This document shows positions 43,869 through 51,804 of a DNA stretch of 64,000 bases, piece after piece. The notes beneath the pieces were generated by a model, which ran no database searches, was not told where the DNA came from, and saw only the letters and a program-made list of their open reading frames with translations. Origin of the DNA: Polynucleobacter difficilis (GTDB lineage: Bacteria > Pseudomonadota > Gammaproteobacteria > Burkholderiales > Burkholderiaceae); the NCBI RefSeq assembly GCF_003065365.1, contig NZ_CP023276.1, positions 558,001 through 622,000 on the forward strand, given 5' to 3'. How positions within the stretch are numbered: the first letter of the stretch is position 1; every line of letters begins with the position of its first letter. Position numbers and translations under genes: made by a program.

Positions 43869-44239
43869 TGACGCTCGTAACGCACTTCGGTTTTAAAAAC
43901 GCTGGCGCCAATAAAAAGACTAAATACAGAAATAAAGATACCTGCAAAGAAGGCAGTCCAAAAGCTCGAGATCGTAAAGCCACTCACCACGGTTGAGACC
44001 AGCATCAAGACGAGTGCATTAATGACCAGCAAGAAGAGGCCCATCGTCAAGGCCGTGAGTGGCAGTGTGAGCAAAACGAGGATGGGTTTCACAATCGCGT
44101 TGGCAAAACCCAATACCAGGGCAGCAACAATGAGGGCGGCTGCGCCATCAAACTGAATACCATCAAAAATAAAACTCGTCACCCATAGGGAAAGGGCGGT
44201 TAGACCCCATTGCGCAAAAAAGGGAATGAGGTTTGGCAT
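43865..44239 (-). CDS. phage holin family / 4-TM membrane protein
   Basis: This 124-residue protein is almost entirely hydrophobic, with four transmembrane segments, and the motif FANAIVKPILVLLTLPLTALT of the so-called phage holin family 4 (DUF360/YvlD-like). Members are chromosomal membrane proteins of unknown function; no other phage gene is near. It converges on the AsmA gene, and the two stop codons share the palindrome TTAA (43865-43868). Confidence 0.82.
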   Translation of the reverse strand: MPNLIPFFAQWGLTALSLWVTSFIFDGIQFDGAAALIVAALVLGFANAIVKPILVLLTLPLTALTMGLFLLVINALVLMLVSTVVSGFTISSFWTAFFAGIFISVFSLFIGASVFKTEVRYERH

Positions 44240-44364
44240 GGCAGGGTACTTTCTGGAAAGGGATGCAATTGATCTTACCAGCCGAGGGCGCCTGAATTCA
44301 GCCCCGGCAGCATTAAAAAACCAATTCCTTTAGTAAATTTGGCATTTTTAGGATGGGGTGTTTA

Positions 44365-44384
44365 TACTGTGTTTTTATACAGTA
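44365..44384 (+). promoter_or_regulatory. LexA (SOS) box before umuDC
   Basis: TACTGTGTTTTTATACAGTA matches the LexA consensus CTGT-N8-ACAG, with the flanking TA/TA symmetry also kept. It ends 18 bases before the umuD start, overlapping the expected promoter. The operon should therefore be repressed by LexA and induced by DNA damage. Confidence 0.9.
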
Positions 44385-44402
44385 CTTTAAGCAAAATCCA
44401 CC

Positions 44403-44924
44403 ATGAATCCCCCCGTTTTAAGACCGATTCAGGCCATTTCTGAGCTGGGGCTTAGCCAAGCCCCCGAACGCCTTGCCTTCGATGCGCCACCCTCCGAGTT
44501 GCGTCTACTGGTCCACGGTTTGTCTGCCGGCTTTCCCTCGCCTGCAGGGGACTACGTCGAGGATGCCCTCGATCTAAATCAGTACTTGATTCAGAATAAG
44601 CCCGCCACCTTTTTGTTTACGGTGCGCGGCGATTCGATGATGGGCGCCAGCATTGAAGATGGCGATAAGGTGGTGGTGGACCGAGCACTCAAGCCTAAGC
44701 ACCAGGACATCATCGTCGCCGTTGTGAATGGTGACTACACCATCAAACGTTTGTATAAATACCGCGGCACGATTGAGTTGCGCCCTGAAAACTCCAACTA
44801 CCCAGCAATCACCTTTACGGATGGCGCTGAGCTACAAGTCTGGGGTGTGGTGGTTGGTGTGGTGCGTAAATACATTAATAAAGCGGCGCCGCATGCCCAG
44901 CAGCGCCACACTACCCATTCTTGA
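44403..44924 (+). CDS. umuD: DNA polymerase V subunit UmuD
   Basis: This 173-residue S24 peptidase cleaves itself with RecA help to give UmuD', which joins UmuC as Pol V. The cleavage site is Ala42-Gly43 in GLSAGFPSPAGDYVED. The catalytic Ser78 (RGDSMMG) and Lys115 (DYTIKRL) are present. It is somewhat longer than E. coli UmuD (139), with about 15 extra residues at each end. It overlaps or abuts umuC. Confidence 0.94.
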   Translation: MNPPVLRPIQAISELGLSQAPERLAFDAPPSELRLLVHGLSAGFPSPAGDYVEDALDLNQYLIQNKPATFLFTVRGDSMMGASIEDGDKVVVDRALKPKHQDIIVAVVNGDYTIKRLYKYRGTIELRPENSNYPAITFTDGAELQVWGVVVGVVRKYINKAAPHAQQRHTTHS

Positions 44925-44926
44925 TC

Positions 44927-46237
44927 ATGGGGGCGGCGATGGGGGTAGCGTCGCGCGTAGCGCATTTTGCCTTGGTGGATGTCAATAATTTTTATGTTTC
45001 ATGCGAGCGGGTATTTCAGCCGCGCCTAGAGCGCGTACCGCTGGTGGTGTTATCCAATAACGACGGCTGTGCGGTAGCGCGCAGCAGTGAAGTGAAGGCA
45101 TTGGGCGTGAAGATGGCAACACCCTGGTTTTTGCTCAAGGACTTAGCGGCCCAGCATGGCATACAAGCGCTATCGTCAAACTACACCTTATACGGTGACA
45201 TGAGTGAGCGTGTGGTCTCCATCCTGCGCGACTTTTCACCGGACATTGAGGTCTATAGCATCGATGAAAGTTTCTTGCGTATCGATGCCGTCACCCATCT
45301 TTACCCAAGCTCACTTGCAATGGGAGAGGTCATTCGCAGTCGCATTCGGCAATGGACTGGATTGCCGGTGTGCGTAGGCATGGGTGCTTCTAAAACCTTG
45401 GCTAAGTTAGCCAATCATCTGGCCAAAAAACATCCTGTATTCAATGGGGTGTGCGATCTGAATGTGCTATCCAGTCCAGAGCTAGAGCATTGGCTGTCGA
45501 TCACCGAGGTTGGTGAGGTATGGGGGGTGGGCCGCCAGCTCACCTTACGCCTGCAGGCGATGGGTATTAAGACGGTATGGGATTTGCGCTGCGCCTCCCC
45601 AAAAATGCTGCGAGCGCATTTTGGTGTAGTGATGGAACGCACGGGCAGTGAGCTTAATGGCATTTCATGTTTGGAGCTGGAACAGATAGTGCCTGCTAAG
45701 CAGCAAATTATTGCGTCGCGTAGTTTTGGTAGGGCAGTGATCAGCCTCGAAGAGCTTGAGGAATCCGTCGCCACCCACATGGCCAGGGCCTGCGAAAAGT
45801 TGCGAACGCAATCGTCGGTAGCAGCGATGATCCAGGTATTTGTACGTACCAATCACTTTAAGCCGAGTGAGCCGCAATACAGTCCAAGCATTGCAATTGG
45901 ATTGGTGGAGGCCTGTGATGACACCTTGGTCTTAACGGATGCCGCACTAAGCGGTTTAGGGCGGATTTTTAAAGCCGGTTACCGCTATAAAAAAGCCGGT
46001 GTTGTGCTGAGCGGCATTTCAGAAAAGGCGCAGCAGCAATCGAGCTTATTTGATGACCGTAGCTGGAATCACAAATCGGCCGAATTGATGAAGGTAATGG
46101 ATGCGCTTAATACCCGTTTTGGAAAAAAGACCGTGCATTCGGCGGCAATGGGAAGCACCATGGGCTGGGCCATGCGCTCTGAAAATCGCTCACCCCACTA
46201 CACCACCTGCTGGGATGAATTGCCGTTTGTTAGATAA
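44927..46237 (+). CDS. umuC: DNA polymerase V catalytic subunit UmuC
   Basis: This Y-family polymerase copies past DNA lesions. The start is uncertain: TTG 44921, ATG 44927 and ATG 44939 are all in frame before the conserved FALVDVNNFYVSCERVF. From 44927 it has 436 residues. Catalytic acidic residues are in ALVDVNNFY and SIDESFLRID. The DUF4113 C-terminal region, typical of UmuC, includes GYRYKKAGVVLSG and LFDDRSW; the C-terminus keeps the segment SPHYTTCWDELP. Controlled by the LexA box before umuD. Confidence 0.94.
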   Translation: MGAAMGVASRVAHFALVDVNNFYVSCERVFQPRLERVPLVVLSNNDGCAVARSSEVKALGVKMATPWFLLKDLAAQHGIQALSSNYTLYGDMSERVVSILRDFSPDIEVYSIDESFLRIDAVTHLYPSSLAMGEVIRSRIRQWTGLPVCVGMGASKTLAKLANHLAKKHPVFNGVCDLNVLSSPELEHWLSITEVGEVWGVGRQLTLRLQAMGIKTVWDLRCASPKMLRAHFGVVMERTGSELNGISCLELEQIVPAKQQIIASRSFGRAVISLEELEESVATHMARACEKLRTQSSVAAMIQVFVRTNHFKPSEPQYSPSIAIGLVEACDDTLVLTDAALSGLGRIFKAGYRYKKAGVVLSGISEKAQQQSSLFDDRSWNHKSAELMKVMDALNTRFGKKTVHSAAMGSTMGWAMRSENRSPHYTTCWDELPFVR

Positions 46238-46301
46238 GCCAGCTGGGTTTGCTAAGATTCAGGCTTATTTCGCATCCTAGTCAATCCTTGACCCTCAATT
46301 T

Positions 46302-46532
46302 ATGTCCATTCTCGCCATTGCTTTAGCCGTTTTACTGGCTTTGTATTTCTTAATCAAGATCCTAGGTCGCCGCAGCGCCATTCGCCTGATGGTCGAAAAT
46401 TACGGCCTAATCCCCGAAAAACTTGCCCCTTTGAGCGATCGGGAGATTAAGGAGTTATTGGCCAAACTCCACCATATGGCAGAAAAAGGCCAATCCGTTG
46501 CCCTAGAAACGGCTACGCGGCCTTATCGCTAG
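46302..46532 (+). CDS. small hypothetical membrane protein
   Basis: This 76-residue protein has one N-terminal transmembrane helix (SILAIALAVLLALYFLIKIL) and a basic, then helical soluble tail (EKLAPLSDREIKELLAKLHHMAEKG). It follows umuC by 64 bases, with its own start. Codon use looks like that of a real gene. I recognise no family. Confidence 0.6.
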   Translation: MSILAIALAVLLALYFLIKILGRRSAIRLMVENYGLIPEKLAPLSDREIKELLAKLHHMAEKGQSVALETATRPYR

Positions 46533-46610
46533 GCGACATTGCTAGAAACACGCAGTTTTCCGATGACCAGTATCATTGTGGGTTATTGCTTACATTATTA
46601 AGGAGATAGC

Positions 46611-47759
46611 ATGCCTGGCTTGCTTCCAAACGTTGATCCCGATGGGTTGTTGGAGTTTTCAGTGGTCTATACCGACCGCTCGCTTAACCACATGTCTGAA
46701 GAGTTCAAAAAAGTCATGGTGGATATCTCTAGCGTACTCAAGGACGCCTATCAAGCTAGCTCGGCAATTGTGGTTCCGGGAAGCGGTACGTTTGGCATGG
46801 AAGCAGTGGCACGTCAATTTGCAAATCAAGAAAAGATCTTGGTATTGCGTAACGGTTGGTTTAGTTACCGCTGGACGCAAATTTTCGATATGGCCAACAT
46901 CACTCAAGACGTTCATGTGATTAAGGGCAAGCAAGTCGAAAACGCGACTCAGGCGCCGTATGCGCCAGCTCCGATTGAAGAAGTCGTGGCCTACATTAAA
47001 AAAGAGAAGCCAGCCGTTGTCTTTGCACCCCACGTTGAAACTTCGGCCGGCATTATTTTGCCAGCGGATTACCTCCGTGCAGTGGGTGATGCAGTGGAAT
47101 CGGTTGGCGGCTTATTTGTGCTCGATTGCATTGCGTCTGGCGCAATGTGGGTCGACATGAAGGCATGCAAGGTAGACGTTGTGATCAGCGCACCACAAAA
47201 AGGCTGGAGCAGTTCGCCATGCTGCGCCTTAATTGGCCTGAGCGCACGTGCACGCACCAAGATTGACAGCACCCAGAGCACCAGCTTTTCAACCGATCTG
47301 AAAAAGTGGTTGCAGATCATGGAAACCTATGAAAACGGTGGTCACGTGTATCACACCACGATGCCAACCGACGCTTTGAAGATTTTACGTAACGTGATGC
47401 AAGAGACTCAGGCCTTAGGCTTTGATCACTTACGCAATCAGCAAATCGAGCTGGGTAAAAAAGTACGTGCGATGTTGGTTAAGCGTGGCTACCCCTCAGT
47501 AGCTGCTCCTGGATTCGAAGCGGCTGGTGTGGTGGTGAGTTATACCGAAGATCCGGATATTCAGACGGGTAAGAAGTTCATTGCCTTGGGCTTGCAAACT
47601 GCTGCAGGTGTGCCGTTGCAGTGTGATGAGCGCCCAGACTTCAGAACCTTCCGCATCGGTTTATTTGGTTTAGAGAAGTTGACGCACGTAGATCGTACTG
47701 TGGCTCATCTGGAAAAAGCCATGGACCAGATTCAGTCGGTGGCCGCAGTAGCAGCCTAA
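46611..47759 (+). CDS. class V aminotransferase (alanine/serine-glyoxylate type)
   Basis: This 382-residue PLP enzyme has the fold-type I pattern of class V: PGSGTFGMEAVARQF near residues 55-69 for phosphate contact, the Asp in LDCIASGAMW, and the PLP lysine in SAPQKGWSSSPCCALI (near residue 200). The closest known roles are alanine-glyoxylate, serine-glyoxylate or serine-pyruvate transamination; the substrate is not certain. AAGGAGAT lies just before the ATG. It stands alone and converges on slyX. Confidence 0.87.
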   Translation: MPGLLPNVDPDGLLEFSVVYTDRSLNHMSEEFKKVMVDISSVLKDAYQASSAIVVPGSGTFGMEAVARQFANQEKILVLRNGWFSYRWTQIFDMANITQDVHVIKGKQVENATQAPYAPAPIEEVVAYIKKEKPAVVFAPHVETSAGIILPADYLRAVGDAVESVGGLFVLDCIASGAMWVDMKACKVDVVISAPQKGWSSSPCCALIGLSARARTKIDSTQSTSFSTDLKKWLQIMETYENGGHVYHTTMPTDALKILRNVMQETQALGFDHLRNQQIELGKKVRAMLVKRGYPSVAAPGFEAAGVVVSYTEDPDIQTGKKFIALGLQTAAGVPLQCDERPDFRTFRIGLFGLEKLTHVDRTVAHLEKAMDQIQSVAAVAA

Positions 47760-47766
47760 TTGCAGT

Positions 47767-47991
47767 TTAGTAGTGGGGCGGTATTTCGTCGCGTAAGTCT
47801 CTCGCGTCGTTACCGCCACCCAGTCCTTCCGAGCCACTCGCGCTCATCTGCTCCTTGAGCGATTTCATTTCTCGGTATAAAAATTCAATTTGCTGCTGTT
47901 GTTTGTAGATCGTTTGATTGAGGTTCTCAATTAAGTCCTCTGCAAAACTGAGTTTCACTTCCAAATTGGTAATGCGTTCTTCGCTGGACAT
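47767..47991 (-). CDS. slyX: SlyX-family protein
   Basis: From ATG 47991 (GGAAG upstream) this is a 74-residue protein. Nearly all of residues 4-47 is a coiled coil with heptads (EERITNLEVKLSFAEDLIEN, then YKQQQQIEFLYREMKSL), and it ends with the typical PPHY. SlyX function is unknown. The upstream small gene ends 11 bases before. Confidence 0.82.
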   Translation of the reverse strand: MSSEERITNLEVKLSFAEDLIENLNQTIYKQQQQIEFLYREMKSLKEQMSASGSEGLGGGNDARDLRDEIPPHY

Positions 47992-48002
47992 GGCATTGCT
48001 TC

Positions 48003-48236
48003 CTAATTGGTTTCCGATGTCATCACTACAAAGCGACCATCTTCCATTTCGGCTTGGGGCCGAATCCAAAAATCATGGGTTTGTAGGGACTCATAGACAT
48101 AGGCGGGCGCTAAGTCGGCCTCGATGTTGGCTAAGCAAACCACTCGATACAGGCCACCAGTCTTCACATGCTGCAGTTGGGTATTAGGCGCAAAGCGTCC
48201 ATCGGATGCTTGTGCCATGCGGGGTTTTTGTGTCAT
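48003..48236 (-). CDS. DUF1653-like small protein
   Basis: From ATG 48236 the protein has 77 residues. The core GGLYRVVCLANIEADLAP, then AYVYESL and FWIRPQAEM, resembles DUF1653 (pattern: Y-x-V-x3-A-x5, VVY, WVRP). The function is unknown. It probably forms a small operon with slyX, 11 bases downstream. The frame is open up to 48317, but that part has no family pattern. Confidence 0.6.
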   Translation of the reverse strand: MTQKPRMAQASDGRFAPNTQLQHVKTGGLYRVVCLANIEADLAPAYVYESLQTHDFWIRPQAEMEDGRFVVMTSETN

Positions 48237-48315
48237 CACGCACTTTCTTTTATGATCAAGTGACATTACAGCATGCATTGATCTACAGAATACCGTTTCC
48301 TTATAAAAACTAGCC

Positions 48316-49332
48316 ATGTCGATTTCTTACTCGATTCTTGATTTATCGCCCATCCCAGAGGGTGGAACTGCGGCCATTGCGCTGCGTAACTCGCGTGATT
48401 TAGCGCAGCATGCGGAGGAGTGGGGGTATTCACGCTACTGGGTAGCTGAGCACCACAATATGACAGGCAATGCGAGCTCGGCTACGGCAGTATTGATTGG
48501 GTATATTGCTGAGGGCACAAAGACTATTCGCGTTGGCTCTGGCGGCATCATGCTGCCTAATCATGCCCCTTTGGTGATTGCCGAACAATTTGGTACTTTG
48601 GCATCCCTTTACCCGGGCCGGATTGAGCTCGGGCTTGGCAGGGCGCCAGGTACCGATCAGATGACGGCCCAAGCGCTACGCCGTGATTTGCAAGGCAGCG
48701 ATCACGAGTTTGCGCAAGACGTGCGCGAGCTGCAGCAATACTTTGCACCGGATCAGGAAGGTCAGCGTGTGCGCGCTATCCCGGGAGTCGGTTTAGAGCT
48801 ACCTATCTGGATATTGGGTTCCAGTTTATACGGCGCTCAATTGGCAGCCGATTACGGCTTGCCATATGCGTTTGCATCGCACTTTGCTCCCGATTATTTG
48901 CAAGAAGCCATCAAAACCTATCAAACTTACTTTCGTCCATCTGCACAACTCAAGAAGCCCTATGCCGTCTTTGGGGTGAATGTGATTGCGGCCGATACCG
49001 ACGAAGAGGCGCAATACTTGTTTACTACTTTGCAGCAGCATTACACGCGTGCGCGGCGCAATACCCGTGGGCAGTTGCCGCCGCCGATTGCCGATATCGA
49101 GGCTTTTTGGGAGCCCCATGAAAAAGCGGGCGTGATGCGGTCCTTGGCCTGCTCGGTGGTTGGCTCACCCAAAACCATACGCCTTGGATTGCAACGCTTG
49201 CTGGAAATCAGTGGGGCCGATGAAATTTTAGTTGCGGGTCAAATTTACGATCATGCGGCGCGCTTGCGCTCGTTTGAGATTGCGGGAGAAGTGATTCGTA
49301 ATTTAGAGCCCGATTTTCCAGGCGACGACTAA
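48316..49332 (+). CDS. LLM class flavin-dependent oxidoreductase
   Basis: This 338-residue protein belongs to the bacterial luciferase-like monooxygenase superfamily. Typical parts are SILDLSPIPEG at the N-terminus, YWVAEHHNM, GSGGIMLPNHAPLVIAEQFG, and LGLGRAPGTD. It uses reduced flavin from a partner; the substrate is unknown. Its 3' end overlaps the convergent PIN-domain gene by four bases. Confidence 0.9.
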   Translation: MSISYSILDLSPIPEGGTAAIALRNSRDLAQHAEEWGYSRYWVAEHHNMTGNASSATAVLIGYIAEGTKTIRVGSGGIMLPNHAPLVIAEQFGTLASLYPGRIELGLGRAPGTDQMTAQALRRDLQGSDHEFAQDVRELQQYFAPDQEGQRVRAIPGVGLELPIWILGSSLYGAQLAADYGLPYAFASHFAPDYLQEAIKTYQTYFRPSAQLKKPYAVFGVNVIAADTDEEAQYLFTTLQQHYTRARRNTRGQLPPPIADIEAFWEPHEKAGVMRSLACSVVGSPKTIRLGLQRLLEISGADEILVAGQIYDHAARLRSFEIAGEVIRNLEPDFPGDD

Positions 49333-49766
49333 GGTGATGGCGCTTGAAGGTAATCGTACTGGTTAGTAATTTCTACGCCGTGACCTTTGGCGCTGACACG
49401 CAACTCCAATACGCGTAGATCTTTGCTGAATAAGACAGCTGGTCGAATACTGTAGGCCATATCAAGAAAGATTTGATCGTCTAGATCACGGCAAATGAAT
49501 GGGGCAGACTCAATCGCAGTGTTCTCCAGCAGTCGAGTAAGGCTTTCCCATGCCTGCAGAATCATTTCTTGCTCTTGTTGGCTTAGCTTAAAGATCGGAC
49601 GCTGAATTACATCGACGAGCTCTAGCATGGATGCTTCGCTTCGCACTGCATCCACTATTTTGGCATCGAGCATTAGTCGAAGGGGTTCAGCACTCGGATC
49701 TTTAAATACCAGCAAATCCAAAATGACATTGGTATCCAGCACCAAGCGAGGTTTTATGTCAGTCAA
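49329..49766 (-). CDS. PIN-domain protein (putative toxin-type nuclease)
   Basis: This 145-residue protein has the PIN pattern of acidic residues: Asp in LVLDTNVILD near the N-terminus, Glu in ASMLELVDVI, and the DLDDQIFLDMA and SKDLRV segments. Such proteins are RNases and are often annotated as toxins of toxin-antitoxin pairs (COG1569). No antitoxin gene is adjacent, so it may have a different role here. It overlaps the LLM gene end to end. Confidence 0.8.
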   Translation of the reverse strand: MTDIKPRLVLDTNVILDLLVFKDPSAEPLRLMLDAKIVDAVRSEASMLELVDVIQRPIFKLSQQEQEMILQAWESLTRLLENTAIESAPFICRDLDDQIFLDMAYSIRPAVLFSKDLRVLELRVSAKGHGVEITNQYDYLQAPSP

Positions 49767-49795
49767 AGCAGTATTCGCATTTAAGGATAAATGCC

Positions 49796-50344
49796 TTAGC
49801 TAGCAGGCGCTTTCCAGATCTCCGGAACCACGGTGACCTGCCCTTGGTCTGCAGAGACCAGCATCTCACCATCTTGAATATTGATGTGAATAATCATGCT
49901 GCGCTCCACCAGCGCAATTAAGGCTTTCGACTGCTCCTCGGGTATAGCAACAACGCTCAAGTTACGCGCACGCTCCAACTTGTTCTTGATGCCATCCCAC
50001 CATAATTTGCTGGTGTTGCCGGCATAGCAATAGACGACCACTTGATCGGAGCGACCGCAGGCTTTCAGAATGCGCCGCTCGTCGGGCTGGCCAATATCAA
50101 TCCATAGATTGATTGCGCCGGTCAGGTCTTTTACCCAAATATCAGGCTCGTCGGTGTCGCTTAACCCTTTAGTAAAGACCAAATGCTCTTGTGCATTGAG
50201 TGCAAAGGCAATGAGGCGAATCATCATGCGCTCATCGGTCTCAGAAGGGTGCTTTGCGACTGTTAAGGGATGGCTGGCATAGTAGTAGCGATCCCCATCG
50301 GCGATGTGGAGCTCTGCTTTATGAATGGTTGCGCGTAATGCCAT
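49796..50344 (-). CDS. YaeQ family protein
   Basis: This 182-residue protein matches YaeQ in length and in motifs (MALRATIHKAELHIADGDR; LTVAKHPSETDERMMIRLIA; DEPDIWVKDLTGAINLWIDIG, each shown in part). YaeQ has a PD-(D/E)XK nuclease-like fold but its function is unsettled. Probably co-transcribed with the PIN gene 29 bases downstream. Confidence 0.9.
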   Translation of the reverse strand: MALRATIHKAELHIADGDRYYYASHPLTVAKHPSETDERMMIRLIAFALNAQEHLVFTKGLSDTDEPDIWVKDLTGAINLWIDIGQPDERRILKACGRSDQVVVYCYAGNTSKLWWDGIKNKLERARNLSVVAIPEEQSKALIALVERSMIIHINIQDGEMLVSADQGQVTVVPEIWKAPAS

Positions 50345-50420
50345 GAAAAGATCCCTAGATTAATCTGCCGTTTGCCCTGATTGGCTGCAGAAAACAGACC
50401 ATCATAATCCCCTTGGGGTC

Positions 50421-50870
50421 TTAGCGCGCTGGAGCGCCTAGAACTAGCCGCATGCATTGATGGGGAATGCCTACCTCGTCAAAGATTGCACCATCCGGTT
50501 TAAATTGCAGTTTGGCGTAGAAAGGTACTGCACTTTGCTGTGCATGGAGCTCAAATATACTTGCGCCTTGCATCATGCCGGCGCGGATTGATTCGCCGAG
50601 CAAGGCCGTTCCAATGCCTTGGCCACGAAATTCCCTTAGTACTGCCATGCGCCCAATCTTGGCTTTACTGGGGCCCTGCTCATCCAGATAGATTCGTGCG
50701 GTAGCAACGCACTGATTATCGACGTAGGCTAGTGCATGCTCGGCAATGGGGTCGTAATCATCGATTTCCAATTCAGCGGGAATGCCTTGCTCTTCGACAA
50801 AAACAGCGTAGCGAATGGCATATGCGGCATCGTGTGCTTCTGACCAGGGCCGGGTTTCAATCGTAATCAT
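50421..50870 (-). CDS. GNAT-family N-acetyltransferase
   Basis: This 149-residue protein has the GNAT acetyl-CoA motif A (KIGRMAVLREFRGQGIGTAL, with R/Q-x2-G-x-G) and a preceding YAVFVEEQGIPAELEID segment as in ElaA-type acetyltransferases. The acceptor substrate is unknown. It lies 11 bases after the aldo/keto reductase gene, so the two are likely co-transcribed. Confidence 0.88.
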   Translation of the reverse strand: MITIETRPWSEAHDAAYAIRYAVFVEEQGIPAELEIDDYDPIAEHALAYVDNQCVATARIYLDEQGPSKAKIGRMAVLREFRGQGIGTALLGESIRAGMMQGASIFELHAQQSAVPFYAKLQFKPDGAIFDEVGIPHQCMRLVLGAPAR

Positions 50871-50881
50871 GATTTACAGCG

Positions 50882-51727
50882 TTAAATGATGGCCAATCGG
50901 CTAGTGCGGGTCGGTGCTGGAAACAGGGCGTCCAATTGAGATAAGGTAGCAGCACTCAATTGAATTTGACTTGCCTGCCAGTTTTCCTCAACGCGGTCGA
51001 GGTGGGTTGATTTCGGGATAGCAACCGCATGGGGGTGGCGCAAAATCCACGCCAGTGCCAGTTGGGCGGCAGTCAGACCCTGTTCAGCGGCCAGCAGAGA
51101 TAAGCCAGGGTGCCGTGCGAGATTGCCGGTACCCAGTGGCGAGTACGCCATGAGCGCGATAGCTTGCTTTTCCATGGCAGGCAGCAAATCAAACTCAATG
51201 CCGCGCTCATTGAGGGCGTAATACACCTGATTACTTTGGCAGCGGGAGGGAGAGCCGACATTCGCTTCGGCTTTGCGCCAGGACTGAAGCGCACCTTGAT
51301 TAAAGTTACTCACACCAAAATGGCGAATCAGCCCACGCTCTTGGAGCGTTAAAAATCCCTCAATGGTGCTCTCAAAGGAATGGCTGCCTTGCCAGTGCAA
51401 TAGGTAGTGATCCAAATAGTCGCATTGCATACGCCGCAAACTGGCTTCGCAGGCTTTAATCGTGCCCACTTTATTGGCATGGTGTGGCAGCACCTTGGAA
51501 ACCAAAGTAACCTCCTCGCGGCGATTGGAGGCAAAGGAGCCAAGCGCCTTGCCGACGAGCGATTCAGCCACTCCGTCGGCGTACATTTCTGCGGTATCGA
51601 TGAGGCGATACCCGACCTCAAGGGCGTGCACAATGGCGGCGCACTCAGCCTTGGCTTGACTGGGGTCTTCGCCCATTTGCCATGTGCCTAGGCCAATGCG
51701 AGACTGAAACAGGGGTGTGGATTGCAT
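50882..51727 (-). CDS. aldo/keto reductase
   Basis: This TIM-barrel NADPH-dependent oxidoreductase shows the AKR tetrad: Asp in LIDTAEMYADG, its Tyr in the same motif, Lys in TLVSKVLP and His in YLLHWQG. The NADPH-binding part is in PLGTGNLAR and AIPKSTHLDRVEEN. From ATG 51727 it has 281 residues; a TTG at 51745 would add six. The substrate is unknown. It is divergent from the FAD oxidoreductase. Confidence 0.9.
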   Translation of the reverse strand: MQSTPLFQSRIGLGTWQMGEDPSQAKAECAAIVHALEVGYRLIDTAEMYADGVAESLVGKALGSFASNRREEVTLVSKVLPHHANKVGTIKACEASLRRMQCDYLDHYLLHWQGSHSFESTIEGFLTLQERGLIRHFGVSNFNQGALQSWRKAEANVGSPSRCQSNQVYYALNERGIEFDLLPAMEKQAIALMAYSPLGTGNLARHPGLSLLAAEQGLTAAQLALAWILRHPHAVAIPKSTHLDRVEENWQASQIQLSAATLSQLDALFPAPTRTSRLAII

Positions 51728-51804
51728 GGCGTCTAATATAACCAAAAAACAGTAGCCGTAGCAGATGATTACTTACTATCCAAGACTGTGTATCGTATAG
51801 CCCT

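Noticed and set aside
43865..44239. Prophage remnant suggested by a holin-family protein
   Set aside because: This family is a common chromosomal membrane protein and no other phage gene is near.
49329..49766. Toxin-antitoxin module
   Set aside because: The PIN protein has no small antitoxin-like gene on either side; neighbours are LLM oxidoreductase and YaeQ.
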